Shown here in pieces: positions 1 to 8,050 of a DNA stretch of 64,000 bases. Below the pieces are notes generated by a model, which had not been told where the DNA came from, did not search any database, and worked only from the letters and a program-made list of their open reading frames with translations. The stretch covers positions 1-64,000 of the forward strand of contig NZ_NJIH01000020.1 in NCBI RefSeq assembly GCF_002209565.1, given 5' to 3'. Origin of the DNA: Candidimonas nitroreducens. GTDB lineage: Bacteria > Pseudomonadota > Gammaproteobacteria > Burkholderiales > Burkholderiaceae_B. Every line of letters starts with the position of its first letter. Within the stretch, counting starts at the first letter, position 1. A program made the position numbers and the translations under genes.

Positions 1-111
1 CTGTTTTATAACCCCGTTCGCATACATTCCACATTGGGGTACTTAGCCCCCGACGCCTATGAGCAAGTAGAAGCCCAAAAAACTCGCTTTAAACTGTCTA
101 CTAAAACTTGA
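1..111 (+). CDS. IS3-family transposase OrfB, C-terminal end (cut by window edge)
   Basis: Frame 1 from the first base is open for 36 codons and ends at TGA 109-111. The peptide begins LFYNPVRIHSTLGYLAPDAY, which is the characteristic end of the DDE integrase domain of IS3-family OrfB proteins (pattern YN..R.HS.LGY.AP). These catalyse transposition together with OrfA, usually by programmed frameshifting. The remainder of the element lies left of the window, so whether it is intact cannot be judged. It points towards the end of the liv operon on the opposite strand. Only 36 residues are visible, but the motif is very specific. Confidence 0.85.
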   Translation: MFYNPVRIHSTLGYLAPDAYEQVEAQKTRFKLSTKT

Positions 112-119
112 CCACAACA
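1..119 (+). mobile_element. Right end of an IS3-family insertion sequence
   Basis: The transposase end is followed within a few bases by the expected right boundary. IS3-family terminal inverted repeats typically overlap or closely follow the orfB stop, so the repeat probably lies within about 92-119 (around ctgtctactaaaacttgacc). The left end is outside the window, so neither the inverted repeat nor a target duplication can be confirmed. Confidence 0.6.
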
Positions 120-136
120 GTTTGAGCGTCAAGTCT

Positions 137-230
137 GCGCATAGCCCGGGGGGCTATGCGCGACGCGAGTTTGCCGACCGCCCCGAAACGGGTCTCGACC
201 GCCGGTAGTCCCGGCCCGCAGGGCCGGGAC
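137..230. repeat. Two perfect hairpins beside the IS end
   Basis: Hairpin 1 has 11-bp perfect arms, GCGCATAGCCC at 137-147 and GGGCTATGCGC at 151-161, with a 3-base loop. Hairpin 2 has 10-bp perfect arms, GTCCCGGCCC at 208-217 and GGGCCGGGAC at 221-230, also with a 3-base loop. They lie about 200-290 bases past the livM stop on the minus strand. They could end transcription of the liv operon, but neither has a T tract. Confidence 0.55.
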
Positions 231-256
231 CGAGCCGATGGAGCTGCACCACCCAG

Positions 257-395
257 GCCGCCCGCGGCGCGGGTCAAGAACAAAAATCCGAGCCACCCGC
301 GACGCAGGCCAAGAACAAAAAGCCAGGCCACCCACGGCACGGGTCAAGAACAAAAACGAAGCCGACCGCGGCGCAAGCCAAGAGCAGAACGCTAG
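257..395. repeat. Four degenerate 35-bp tandem repeats
   Basis: Four units begin near 257, 292, 327 and 361, a period of 34-35 bases. Each carries a GCC(A/G)CCC-like block followed by a CAAGAACAAAAA-like block. The last unit is the most degenerate. Both strands stay partly open across the repeat, but the period is not a clean multiple of three and no start signal is seen, so I do not call a gene. The rest of 112-426 holds nothing else I recognise. Confidence 0.65.
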
Positions 396-426
396 CGCCT
401 CGCCCCGGCACAGCCCGGGGCCTGTC

Positions 427-1401
427 TTAGCTTGCTTTCTTCGGACGGTAAAGGCGGATGATCTCGCCTACGATGCCGCGGCGGAACGCCATGACGCAGA
501 TGATGAAGATCAGGCCGATGACGATGGTGACCGATTCGCCCAGGGACTGGAACCAGCTCAGGCCGCTGAGCTGCGTCAAGAAGCGGCCGAAGTCGCCGAC
601 TTTGTTCTCGAGCAGCACGACGATGAAAGCGCCGACCACGGGGCCGGTGAAGGTGCCCATGCCGCCGATCAGGGTCATGAGGATGACCAGGCCGGACATC
701 TGCCAGGTGGCGTCGGACAAGGTGGCCGAGACGAACACCAGGGCCTTGGTGGCGCCGGCCAGGCCGGCCAGGGCGGCCGACAGCACGAAGGCGAGCAGCT
801 TGTAGCCGTTGGCGTTGTAGCCCAGCGAGATGGCGCGCGGCTCGTTTTCGCGCACGGCCTTGAGCACTTGGCCGAAGGGCGAGTTGATAGTGCGCCAGAT
901 CAGGGCATAGCTGAGCACGAAGATGGCCATGACGACGTAATACAGGTGCAGGTCGTTCTTGAGGTCGAAGCCGAACAGCGTGCCGCGCGGTATGCCCTGC
1001 AGGCCGTCTTCGCCGCCGGTGAAGGGCGCCTGCAGGAAGAAGAAGAAGGCCATTTGCGCCATGGCCAGGGTGATCATGGCGAAGTAGATGCCGCTGCGGC
1101 GGATGGCCAAGATACCCATGATGAGGCCCATGACGGTGGCGACCGCGGTGCCGAATATCAGGCCGGCCAGGGTGGGCAGGCCCCACGCGGTGAGCGCCTG
1201 GCCGGTGGCGTAGGCGGCGCCGCCCAGGAAGGCGGCATGGCCGAAGGACAGCAGGCCGGTGTAGCCCAGCAGCAGGTTGAAGGCGCAGGCGAACAGGGCA
1301 TAGCACATCACCTTCATGACGAAGATGGGGTAGGCGCCCAGCATTGGCAGCAGGGCAATGACAATGACGGCCAGTGCGTAGGCGAGCAGTTGACGATTCA
1401 T
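427..1401 (-). CDS. livM: Branched-chain amino acid ABC transporter permease LivM
   Basis: This 324-residue inner-membrane permease is one half of the translocation channel of a hydrophobic amino acid uptake (HAAT) ABC importer, paired with LivH. It starts MNRQLLAYALAVIVIALLPM and is hydrophobic throughout. It contains the family block LLLGYTGLLSFGHAAFLGGA near residue 45 and a conserved YFAMITLAMAQM segment. Length is normal for LivM. Its ATG overlaps the livH stop by 4 bases (ATGA), so the two are translationally coupled. It is the last gene of the operon livG-livF-binding protein-livH-livM. Substrate specificity cannot be read from the permease. Confidence 0.93.
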   Translation of the reverse strand: MNRQLLAYALAVIVIALLPMLGAYPIFVMKVMCYALFACAFNLLLGYTGLLSFGHAAFLGGAAYATGQALTAWGLPTLAGLIFGTAVATVMGLIMGILAIRRSGIYFAMITLAMAQMAFFFFLQAPFTGGEDGLQGIPRGTLFGFDLKNDLHLYYVVMAIFVLSYALIWRTINSPFGQVLKAVRENEPRAISLGYNANGYKLLAFVLSAALAGLAGATKALVFVSATLSDATWQMSGLVILMTLIGGMGTFTGPVVGAFIVVLLENKVGDFGRFLTQLSGLSWFQSLGESVTIVIGLIFIICVMAFRRGIVGEIIRLYRPKKAS

Positions 1402-2285
1402 TTCTCTTTCCCGAACAGTCCGGCCGGGCGCAGCAACAGCACGATGACCATGATGATGAAGACGACGGTATTGGACGCCTGCGGCCAGAACACCTTGGTC
1501 AGGCCTTCGATGACGCCCAGCCCGAGGCCGGTGACGATAGAGCCGAGTATGGAGCCCATGCCGCCGATGACCACGACGGCGAAGACAACGATGATGAGGT
1601 TGGAGCCCATCAGCGGCGAGACTTGCAGGACGGGGGCGGCGAGCACGCCGGCGAAGCCCGCCAGGCCGACGCCGAAGCCGTAGGTGATGGTGACGACCAG
1701 CGGGACGTTGACGCCGAAGGCTTCGACCAGTTTGGGGTTTTCGGTGCCGGCCCGCAACAGGGCGCCGAGCCGCGTTTTCTCGATGACGAACCAGGTGGCG
1801 AAGCAGACGATGAGCGAGGCCACGATGACCCAGCCGCGGTACACGGGCAGGAACATGAAGCCCAGGTTCAGCGCACCCTGCAGGGCCGGTGGCGTGTTGT
1901 AGGGCTGGCCCGAAACGCCGTAAAGGCTGCGGAACAGGCCTTCGATGAGCATGGCCAGGCCGAAGGTGAGCAGCAGGCCGTAGAGGTGGTCGAGCTTGTA
2001 CAGATGCTTGAGCAGCAGGCGCTCGATGATGATGCCGAATATTCCCACGACGATGGGGGAGATGATCAGCATGAGCCAGTAATTCAGTCCGAGGTACTGC
2101 AGCCCCATCCAGGTGACGAAGGCGCCCATCATGTACAGGGCGCCGTGAGCGAAATTGATGATGTTGAGCAGGCCGAATATGACCGCCAGGCCCAGGGAAA
2201 GCACCGCGTAGAACGAGCCGTTGACCAGGCCCAGCAGCAGCTGGCCCAGGAAAGCTTGTATCGGTATGCCGAATATCTCAGTCAT
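1398..2285 (-). CDS. livH: Branched-chain amino acid ABC transporter permease LivH
   Basis: Second permease of the HAAT importer, 295 residues from MTEIFGIPIQAFLGQLLLGL. The open frame extends 17 codons upstream, but the chosen start fits the usual LivH N-terminus. Family marks include NGSFYAVLSLGLAVIFGLLN and INFAHGALYMMGAF at the N-terminus, and a C-terminal GMGSILGSIVTGLGLGVIEG block, the region expected to contact the ATPases. No clear Shine-Dalgarno lies before the start. Two hairpins fill the gap to the binding-protein gene and may lower expression of the permeases relative to the receptor. Confidence 0.92.
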   Translation of the reverse strand: MTEIFGIPIQAFLGQLLLGLVNGSFYAVLSLGLAVIFGLLNIINFAHGALYMMGAFVTWMGLQYLGLNYWLMLIISPIVVGIFGIIIERLLLKHLYKLDHLYGLLLTFGLAMLIEGLFRSLYGVSGQPYNTPPALQGALNLGFMFLPVYRGWVIVASLIVCFATWFVIEKTRLGALLRAGTENPKLVEAFGVNVPLVVTITYGFGVGLAGFAGVLAAPVLQVSPLMGSNLIIVVFAVVVIGGMGSILGSIVTGLGLGVIEGLTKVFWPQASNTVVFIIMVIVLLLRPAGLFGKEK

Positions 2286-2310
2286 ATAGAGGCAGAATCC
2301 ATGGCAAGAA

Positions 2311-2362
2311 CTTGCGCCGTTAATGGGCGCAAGCACGCCTTCCGCTGTAGCAGAAGGCGTGC
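2311..2362 (-). promoter_or_regulatory. Paired hairpins between binding-protein gene and livH
   Basis: Arms CTTGCGCC (2311-2318) and GGCGCAAG (2326-2333) form one stem. Arms GCACGCCTTC (2333-2342) and GAAGGCGTGC (2353-2362) form a perfect 10-bp stem with a 10-base loop. Both sit in the 93-base gap between the binding-protein stop and livH. Hairpins in this position commonly protect the upstream mRNA from 3' exonucleases and so give excess receptor over permease. That role is inferred here. Confidence 0.6.
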
Positions 2363-2378
2363 CTGTCGAGGCGTGCGA

Positions 2379-3590
2379 TTATTTTTTGACGAACTTGCAG
2401 GTCGACTCGCTGAGCGGGCCATAGACCTTCTCGGCCGGCAGGGTTTGCAGGATGTTGTAGTAGTCCCAGGGCTTCTTGGATTCCGAGGGCTTCTTGACCT
2501 GGGCCAGGAACATGTCATGCATCATCAGGCCGTCGGGGCGTACGTAGCCATTGGCGGTGAACATGTCGTGGATTTTGTTGGACTTCATCCACTTCATGTT
2601 GGTTTCGCCGTCGTCGGTCTTGGTGGCCTTCATGGCTTTCAGGAAGAACGAGGCGGCGGAGTAGTCGCCGGCCTGCACGAAGGAGGGCATGCGCTTGAAT
2701 TGGTCGTAGAAGCGCTGCGCCCACTTGCGCGATTCGTCGTTCTGGTTCCAATACCAGGCGGTGGTCAGATACAGGCCCTGCGTGGCGTCCAGGCCCAGGG
2801 AGTTCACGTCGTTGATGAACACCAGCAGGCCAGCCAGCTTCATGGTCTTGGTCAGGCCGAATTCTTTGGCGGCCTTGACCGAGTTGATGAAGTCTCCGCC
2901 GGCATCGGCCAGGCCCAGCACCTGGGCCTTGGAGCCCTGGGCTTGCAGCAGGTACGAGGAGAAGTCGGAAGTACCCAGCGGGAAGCGCACCTGTCCCAGC
3001 ACCTTGCCGCCTTCGGCCTTGACGACCTTGGCGCTATCGGCCTCGAGCGAGTGGCCGAAGGCGTAGTCGACGGTCAGGAAGTACCAGGACTTGCCGCCGT
3101 TCTTGATGATGGCCGAGCCAGTGCCGCGAGCCAGCGCCACGGTGTTGTAGGCATAGTGGATGGTGTAGGGCGTGCAGTGCTCGTTGGTCAGGGCCGACGA
3201 GCCGGGGCCGACGGCGATGAAGGGGACGTGCTTGGCCGCGGCCACGCCCGCCATGGCCAGGTTGGTGCCAGAGTTGGTGCCGCCGATGAGCAGGTCGATG
3301 TGCTGCTGGTCGATCCATTCGCGCGCCTTGGCCGAGGCGATGTCGGCCTTGTTCTGGTGGTCGGCCACCAGCAGCTCTATTTTCTTGCCCTCGATCTGGC
3401 CGCCGGCGTCGGCGATGGCCATGCGTATGGCTTCCGCGCCGCCCTTGCCGTCGATGTCGGAGTACACGCCGGACATATCGGTGATGAAGCCGATCTTGAT
3501 GGTGTTGGTGGAAATACCCGCCGCCTGGCTCGGCCCGGTAAGGCAGAGCCCGGCTAGGGCGAATGCTGCGGATAGTGTGCGCAGTTTCAT
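2379..3590 (-). CDS. HAAT-family ABC transporter periplasmic binding protein
   Basis: Type I periplasmic binding protein (LivK-like), 403 residues. It has a Sec signal peptide (MKLRTLSAAFALAGLCLTGP, cleavage near SQA-AG), then IKIGFITDMSGVYSDIDGKG, the usual first strand and ligand loop of this family. An AAGGAGA Shine-Dalgarno lies 8 bases before ATG. It delivers the ligand to LivHM. It is somewhat longer than classical LivK, like receptors for aromatic or amide ligands, so leucine is not assured as the substrate. It sits third in the operon, with hairpins immediately downstream. Confidence 0.9.
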   Translation of the reverse strand: MKLRTLSAAFALAGLCLTGPSQAAGISTNTIKIGFITDMSGVYSDIDGKGGAEAIRMAIADAGGQIEGKKIELLVADHQNKADIASAKAREWIDQQHIDLLIGGTNSGTNLAMAGVAAAKHVPFIAVGPGSSALTNEHCTPYTIHYAYNTVALARGTGSAIIKNGGKSWYFLTVDYAFGHSLEADSAKVVKAEGGKVLGQVRFPLGTSDFSSYLLQAQGSKAQVLGLADAGGDFINSVKAAKEFGLTKTMKLAGLLVFINDVNSLGLDATQGLYLTTAWYWNQNDESRKWAQRFYDQFKRMPSFVQAGDYSAASFFLKAMKATKTDDGETNMKWMKSNKIHDMFTANGYVRPDGLMMHDMFLAQVKKPSESKKPWDYYNILQTLPAEKVYGPLSESTCKFVKK

Positions 3591-3660
3591 GGGTAAGATC
3601 TCCTTGCTGTTGTTATACCGGACGACCCGGTCGATATGTAGTTCTTGTCTTGTTGTCGCG

Positions 3661-4371
3661 CTAGACGCCCAGCAGTGTGTTGAGCACGTCTTGCTTGGCC
3701 GGCAGTTCGGCCGCGCTGAACTGTTCGACGATCTGGCCGTGCTCCATGACGTAGAAGCGGTCGGCCAGCGGCGCGGCGAAGCGGAAATTCTGCTCGACCA
3801 TGATGATGGTGTAGCCTTTTTCTTTGAGGGTCTTGATCATGCGTGCCAGCGCCTGCACGATGACGGGCGCCAGACCTTCGGAAATTTCGTCCAGCAGCAG
3901 CAGGTTGGCGCCGGTGCGCAGGATGCGGGCGACGGCCAGCATCTGCTGTTCGCCGCCCGACAGCCGCGTGCCCGGGGAATGGCGGCGTTCCAGCAGGTTG
4001 GGGAACATTTCGTAGATTTCGGCCAGCGACATGCCGCCGCCCAGGGTTTCGCCCACCACGGGCGGCAGCAGCAGGTTTTCTTCGCAGGACAGGCCGGCGA
4101 AGATGCCGCGTTCTTCGGGGCAGTAGCCCACGCCCAGGTGGGCTACCTTGTAGGTGGGCAGGTCGATGGACTCGGTGCCGCGGATGCGTATGGAACCCTT
4201 GCGCGAGCCGGTCAGGCCGAGGATGGCGCGCAGCGTGGTGGTGCGCCCCGAGCCATTGCGCCCGAGCAGCGTGACGACCTCGCCCTGCGCCACCTCGAGG
4301 TTGACGCCGTGCAAAACATGCGACTCGCCGTACCAGGCCTGCAGGTCGGAGATTTCGAGTGCGTGAGTCAT
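3661..4371 (-). CDS. livF: ABC transporter ATP-binding protein LivF, Walker A Lys replaced by Arg
   Basis: This is the LivF ATPase of the importer, 236 residues from MTHALEISDLQAWYG. The frame is open 37 codons further upstream, but that stretch lies in a repeat element. The signature LSGGEQQMLAVAR, Walker B LLLLDEISEGLAP and the H-loop region are normal. The P-loop reads GRNGSGRTTT where the family has GKT: residue 43 is Arg (codon CGC on the minus strand). Replacement of the Walker A Lys usually cripples ATP hydrolysis, so LivG may carry most turnover, or Arg may suffice. The neighbouring LivG has a normal P-loop. Confidence 0.9.
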   Translation of the reverse strand: MTHALEISDLQAWYGESHVLHGVNLEVAQGEVVTLLGRNGSGRTTTLRAILGLTGSRKGSIRIRGTESIDLPTYKVAHLGVGYCPEERGIFAGLSCEENLLLPPVVGETLGGGMSLAEIYEMFPNLLERRHSPGTRLSGGEQQMLAVARILRTGANLLLLDEISEGLAPVIVQALARMIKTLKEKGYTIIMVEQNFRFAAPLADRFYVMEHGQIVEQFSAAELPAKQDVLNTLLGV

Positions 4372-4380
4372 GTCAGCTCC

Positions 4381-4524
4381 GCCGGGCCGCTCCCAAGGAG
4401 CTGACGCGCCCTCTTGGGGGATGAACTCGGACACAGCATAGTCCCTGCGGACTGTGCTGTGCCTAGTGAATCCGAGCGGCATGCAGGCCGCGAGGTGGAC
4501 AGCGAACGTGGTGAGCGTGGGGGT
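4381..4524. repeat. Dispersed double stem-loop repeat, copy 1
   Basis: About 144 bases filling most of the livF-livG gap are clearly homologous to 9108-9252. The module order is: GCCGGGCCG lead; first stem CCCAAG...CTTGGG; second stem ACAGCATAGTCC-CTGC-GGACTGTGCTGT; tail GAATCCGAGCGGCATGC...GCCGCGAGGTGGACAGC. Stems are conserved while the first loop differs from the other copies. The element lies inside a transcribed operon. Confidence 0.8.
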
Positions 4525-4538
4525 CGTCCATTCGCCAT

Positions 4539-5309
4539 TTAGTGGGCTCCTTCCAGTTCGCCTTCGGTCGTACCCATGTAGGCCTCCATGACGGCCGGGT
4601 CGCGCGATACCTCTTGGTAGCTGCCTTCGGCCAGCACTGCGCCGCGCGCCAGCACGGTGATGCGATTGGCGATCGAGGCCACGACGTTCATATTGTGTTC
4701 GACCATGAGTATGGTGCGCCCGGCGCTGACTTTCTCGATGAGGCGGGTGACGCGGTCGACGTCTTCGTGCCCCATGCCCTGGGTGGGTTCGTCCAGCAGC
4801 ATGAGCTCGGGCTCCATGGCGAGCGTGGTGGCGATTTCGAGTGCGCGCTTGCGCCCGTAGGGCAGGTTGGCGGTGCTTTCGTGCGCGAAGTCGGCCAGGT
4901 CGACTTCGGCCAGCAGCTCCATGGCTCGGTCGTTCAGGCGGTTCAGGATCTTGTCGCTGCGCCAGAAATGGTAGGACAGGCCGGTGGGGCGCTGCAGGCC
5001 GATGCGTACGTTCTCGAGCACCGACAGCTGCGGAAACACGGCCGAGATCTGGAACGAGCGGATGATGCCGCGGCGCGCGATGTGCGCCGAGGATTCGGAG
5101 GTGATGTCGGTGCCCGCGAACAGTATGCTGCCCGAGGTGGGGGTGAGGAATTTGGTGAGCAGGTTGAAGCAGGTGGTCTTGCCCGCCCCATTGGGCCCGA
5201 TCAGGGCGTGGATATGGCCGCGGGTGACTTGCAGGTTGACGTCGTTGACGGCAACGAAGCCTCGGAATTCTTTGACGAGATGCCTGGTTTCTAAGATGAA
5301 ATCGCTCAT
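4539..5309 (-). CDS. livG: Branched-chain amino acid ABC transporter ATP-binding protein LivG
   Basis: First gene of the operon, 256 residues. It has Walker A IGPNGAGKTTCFNLLTKFL, the LivG-type switch region, Walker B ELMLLDEPTQGMGHEDV and an H-loop in LMVEHNMNVV. The C-terminal tail YMGTTEGELEGAH fits LivG, which carries an extra C-terminal segment relative to LivF. The ABC signature reads LPYGRKRALEIATTLA (LSxGxQ replaced by LPYGRKR), which is common in LivG. Its start ATG has only a weak Shine-Dalgarno. A 117-base gap separates it from the convergently placed end of nth. Confidence 0.93.
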   Translation of the reverse strand: MSDFILETRHLVKEFRGFVAVNDVNLQVTRGHIHALIGPNGAGKTTCFNLLTKFLTPTSGSILFAGTDITSESSAHIARRGIIRSFQISAVFPQLSVLENVRIGLQRPTGLSYHFWRSDKILNRLNDRAMELLAEVDLADFAHESTANLPYGRKRALEIATTLAMEPELMLLDEPTQGMGHEDVDRVTRLIEKVSAGRTILMVEHNMNVVASIANRITVLARGAVLAEGSYQEVSRDPAVMEAYMGTTEGELEGAH

Positions 5310-5426
5310 GCCCGCGGGTTACCGGAAGACGTTACGAAGGAAGCAATTAAACAGGCATGAGTATGCAATTGCCCCCTGTAAATTGACATGGGGGTTTTAC
5401 ATAGGTTTATGGAAAACCCTTAAGCT

Positions 5427-6062
5427 TCAGGCGGGCGTCTTGTGCCGGTATTCGCAGAGATCGTTGATGCCGCACTGCGGGCACTTGGGCTTGCGGGCGA
5501 TACATATGTATCGACCATGCAGGATCAGCCAGTGATGGGCGTTGAGCCGGTATTCGGGCGGCACGAATTTTTCCAGCTTGCGCTCGACCTCGAGCACGTT
5601 CTTGCCGGGGGCCAGCCCGGTGCGGTTGGCGACGCGGAAGATGTGGGTGTCGACGGCGATGGTGGGTTCGCCGAAGGCGGTGTTGAGCACCACGTTGGCG
5701 GTCTTGCGGCCCACGCCGGGCAGGGCCTCGAGCGCGGCGCGGTCGTGCGGCACCTCGCCCTGGTATTGCTCGACCAGTATCTGGCAGGTACGGATGACGT
5801 TGCGCGCCTTGGTGCGATACAGCCCTATGGTCTTGATGTAGTCGGTCAGGCGCTCCAGACCCAGGTCGAGCAGGCCCTGGGCAGTGCCGTGCTGCGGGAA
5901 GAAATGCCGGGTGGCGAGATTGACCGATTTGTCGGTGGCCTGCGCCGAGAGCACGACGGCGATCAGCAGCTGGAAGGGGCTGGCGTAATGCAGCTCGGTG
6001 GTGGGAGCAGGGTCGGCGGCCTGCAGGCGGGCGAAGATTTCCCTGCGTTTTGCTGGATTCAT
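5427..6062 (-). CDS. nth: Endonuclease III (DNA glycosylase/AP lyase)
   Basis: A 211-residue base-excision repair enzyme that removes oxidised pyrimidines and cleaves the abasic site. The helix-hairpin-helix with catalytic Lys reads [20 protein letters not shown] and is followed by the catalytic Asp in [13 protein letters not shown]. The C-terminal cluster motif C-X6-C-X2-C-X5-C ([17 protein letters not shown]) binds [4Fe-4S]. The start at [10 protein letters not shown] gives the standard family length and overlaps the upstream ferredoxin gene by 4 bases (ATGA). Coupling of nth to an rsxB/rnfB-type gene is a known linkage in proteobacteria. Confidence 0.96.
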   Translation of the reverse strand: MNPAKRREIFARLQAADPAPTTELHYASPFQLLIAVVLSAQATDKSVNLATRHFFPQHGTAQGLLDLGLERLTDYIKTIGLYRTKARNVIRTCQILVEQYQGEVPHDRAALEALPGVGRKTANVVLNTAFGEPTIAVDTHIFRVANRTGLAPGKNVLEVERKLEKFVPPEYRLNAHHWLILHGRYICIARKPKCPQCGINDLCEYRHKTPA

Positions 6063-6694
6063 GCGTGTCTCGCTTGACGGCGCGCCCGGGCCCGGGCCAG
6101 GGCATCGGCGATGATCTGGCGTTTGGCCTCGGCGTCGTTGTGGGCGGCGCTGGCCACAACGGCCTTGTTGGCCAGCGTCCGGGCGGCCAGTGTCGAGTTT
6201 TCGTGGTGCTGCGCGGCGAGGCGGGCCTGGCGCTTTTCGTAGTGTTGGTGGGCGCGGTCGGCGTGCTCGGCCGTCCAGTCGTGCCCGGCGGGCACCATGG
6301 CGATGCAGTCCACCGGGCAGGGCGGCACGCATAGGTCGCAGCCGGTGCAGGCGTCGGCCAGCACGGTGTGCATCAGCTTGGCGGCGCCGACGATGGCATC
6401 GACCGGACAGGCCTGGATGCACAGGGTGCAGCCTATGCAATGGGCTTCATCGATGACGGCGACCCGCAGCGGGCGGTGCTCGCCGCACTCGGGGTCGAGC
6501 GGCCGCGCCGGGCGGCCGAGCAGGGTGGCCAGCGCCTGTATGCCCGCCGTGCCGCCCGGAGGGCAGCGATTGATGTCGGCTCCGCCCCGCGCCAGGGCCT
6601 CGGCGTAGGGTCTGCAGCCCTCGTAACCGCATTTGGTGCATTGGGTCTGGGGCAGAATGGCGTCGATGCGCTCGACCAGCGACGATGGATGCAT
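6059..6694 (-). CDS. rsxB: RsxB/RnfB-like ferredoxin, orphan
   Basis: A 211-residue iron-sulfur protein starting [18 protein letters not shown]. Residues around 18-50 hold the Fe-S domain [20 protein letters not shown]...CPPGG. Two bacterial ferredoxin motifs follow: [16 protein letters not shown] and [16 protein letters not shown]. The C-terminal 80 residues are charged and Ala-rich. E. coli RsxB has an N-terminal membrane helix; this one does not, and no rsxA, C, D, G or E gene is near, so it cannot belong to a local Rnf/Rsx complex. It probably acts as a soluble electron carrier, perhaps for the Nth cluster. Start chosen at the first Met of the conserved domain. Confidence 0.88.
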   Translation of the reverse strand: MHPSSLVERIDAILPQTQCTKCGYEGCRPYAEALARGGADINRCPPGGTAGIQALATLLGRPARPLDPECGEHRPLRVAVIDEAHCIGCTLCIQACPVDAIVGAAKLMHTVLADACTGCDLCVPPCPVDCIAMVPAGHDWTAEHADRAHQHYEKRQARLAAQHHENSTLAARTLANKAVVASAAHNDAEAKRQIIADALARARARRQARHA

Positions 6695-6817
6695 GGCAAT
6701 GAAATGCGGCAGCCATGGGCTGCCGCGATGTGATGATGCTGCGGCATCGCCGCCTGCGCTTTGCATGGCGCTTGCGGCGCCACGCTTTGCAACAGCGGCT
6801 GCTGCCGCGGGCGGCTG

Positions 6818-8050
6818 TTAGGCCGACTGCCGGATGAACTCGGCTATTTTAGGGCAGATTGTTTCACGCCAGCGCCGCCCGGAAAATATGCCGTAGTGGC
6901 CGCAGTTGGGCGCGGTGTAGCGCTGCTTGCGGTCTTTGGCGATGTGGCTGCACAAATCGAGGGCGGCGTGGGTCTGGCCCAGGCCCGAGATGTCGTCGAG
7001 TTCGCCTTCGATGGTCAGCAGGGCGACGTTGCGGATGGCGCCGGGATCGACACGCTGGCCGTCGATTTCCCAGGTGCCCAGCGGCAACTGGTGTTCCTGG
7101 AAGACGGTCTTGATGGTGTCGAGGTAGAACTCGGCGGGCATGTCGAGCACGGCATTGTATTCGTCGTAGAAGCGGCGATGCGCCTCGGCGTCGTCGTTGC
7201 TGCCGCGCACCAGATGCAGGTAGAAGTCGTAGTGCGAGCGCAAGTGGCGGTCGGGGTTCATGGCCATGAACCCGGCGTGCTGCAGAAAGCCGGGATAGAC
7301 CTTGCGTCCGGCGCCGGGATAGCGGGTGGGCACGCGATGGATCAGGTTGTCTTCGAACCAGGAGTAAGCGTGCGTGGTAGCCAAGCGGTTGACCTGGGTG
7401 GGCGACTGGCGCGTGTCGATGGGCCCGCCCATCATGATCATGCTGCGCGGCAGACAGGTTTCGCCGCGAGCCGCCATCAGCGATACGGCGGCCAGCACCG
7501 GCACGGTGGGCTGGCAGACCGACATGACGTGCACGTCGGGGCCCAGCAGGCGGATGAAGTCTTCTATGTAGTGGACGTAGTCGTTCAGGTGGAACGGGCC
7601 CTCCGACTGCGGCACCATGCGCGCGTCGACCCAGTCGGTGACGTAGACGTCGTGTTCCGGCAGCAGGCTGCGCACGGTGTCGCGCAGCAGCGTGGCGTGG
7701 TGGCCCGACAGCGGCGCCACCAGCAGCACCACCGGCGCCGGCCCGGCCGCGGCCGGGCGCTCGCATTCGAAGTGCACCAGCTTGCAGAAGGGTTTGTCCA
7801 CGGCGGTGCAGGGGTTTACCGCGGCCTTGCGCCCGGCGATCGCGACGCTGTCTATGCCCCACTGGGGTTTTTCGTAGTCTTTGCCCAGGCGGTGCACCAG
7901 TTCGTAGGCGGCGGCGATCTGCCGTGACACGGGGGTGTAGGCCAGTGGGCTGCAGGGGTGCGAAAACAGCTGGGAGCCGGTATCGGTGAATGCGGCCAGC
8001 GGCGTCAGGAACGAGCGCTGGAGATCGTAAAACTGGTACAGCATGGACAT
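6818..8050 (-). CDS. phaZ: Intracellular polyhydroxybutyrate depolymerase
   Basis: A 410-residue depolymerase that mobilises stored PHB in the cytoplasm. Strong resemblance to Ralstonia PhaZ1 runs the whole length: LSGHHATLLRDTVRSLLPEH, the modified lipase box SVCQP with Cys179 as nucleophile, MGGPIDTRQSPT, GFLQHAGFMAMNPDRH, the Asp in EGELDDISG and the His in NCGHYGIFSGRRWR. A Cys nucleophile is typical of this family. The start at MSMLYQF (8050) could also be the second Met at 8044. Monocistronic, with a long upstream non-coding stretch. It implies the organism makes PHB; the synthase genes are not in this window. Confidence 0.95.
   Translation of the reverse strand: MSMLYQFYDLQRSFLTPLAAFTDTGSQLFSHPCSPLAYTPVSRQIAAAYELVHRLGKDYEKPQWGIDSVAIAGRKAAVNPCTAVDKPFCKLVHFECERPAAAGPAPVVLLVAPLSGHHATLLRDTVRSLLPEHDVYVTDWVDARMVPQSEGPFHLNDYVHYIEDFIRLLGPDVHVMSVCQPTVPVLAAVSLMAARGETCLPRSMIMMGGPIDTRQSPTQVNRLATTHAYSWFEDNLIHRVPTRYPGAGRKVYPGFLQHAGFMAMNPDRHLRSHYDFYLHLVRGSNDDAEAHRRFYDEYNAVLDMPAEFYLDTIKTVFQEHQLPLGTWEIDGQRVDPGAIRNVALLTIEGELDDISGLGQTHAALDLCSHIAKDRKQRYTAPNCGHYGIFSGRRWRETICPKIAEFIRQSA

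Noticed and set aside
257-395. A possible small CRISPR array
   Set aside because: Four degenerate units follow each other without unique spacers, and no cas gene is present.
1374-3557. A 727-codon plus-strand open frame
   Set aside because: It is antisense to livH and the binding-protein gene, both of which have clear family motifs. The composition is typical of a GC-rich shadow.
5383-5412. A TTGACA followed by TTTATG with 17-base spacing, resembling a plus-strand promoter
   Set aside because: It would point into the 3' end of nth in antisense, and no plus-strand gene follows, so I treat it as chance.
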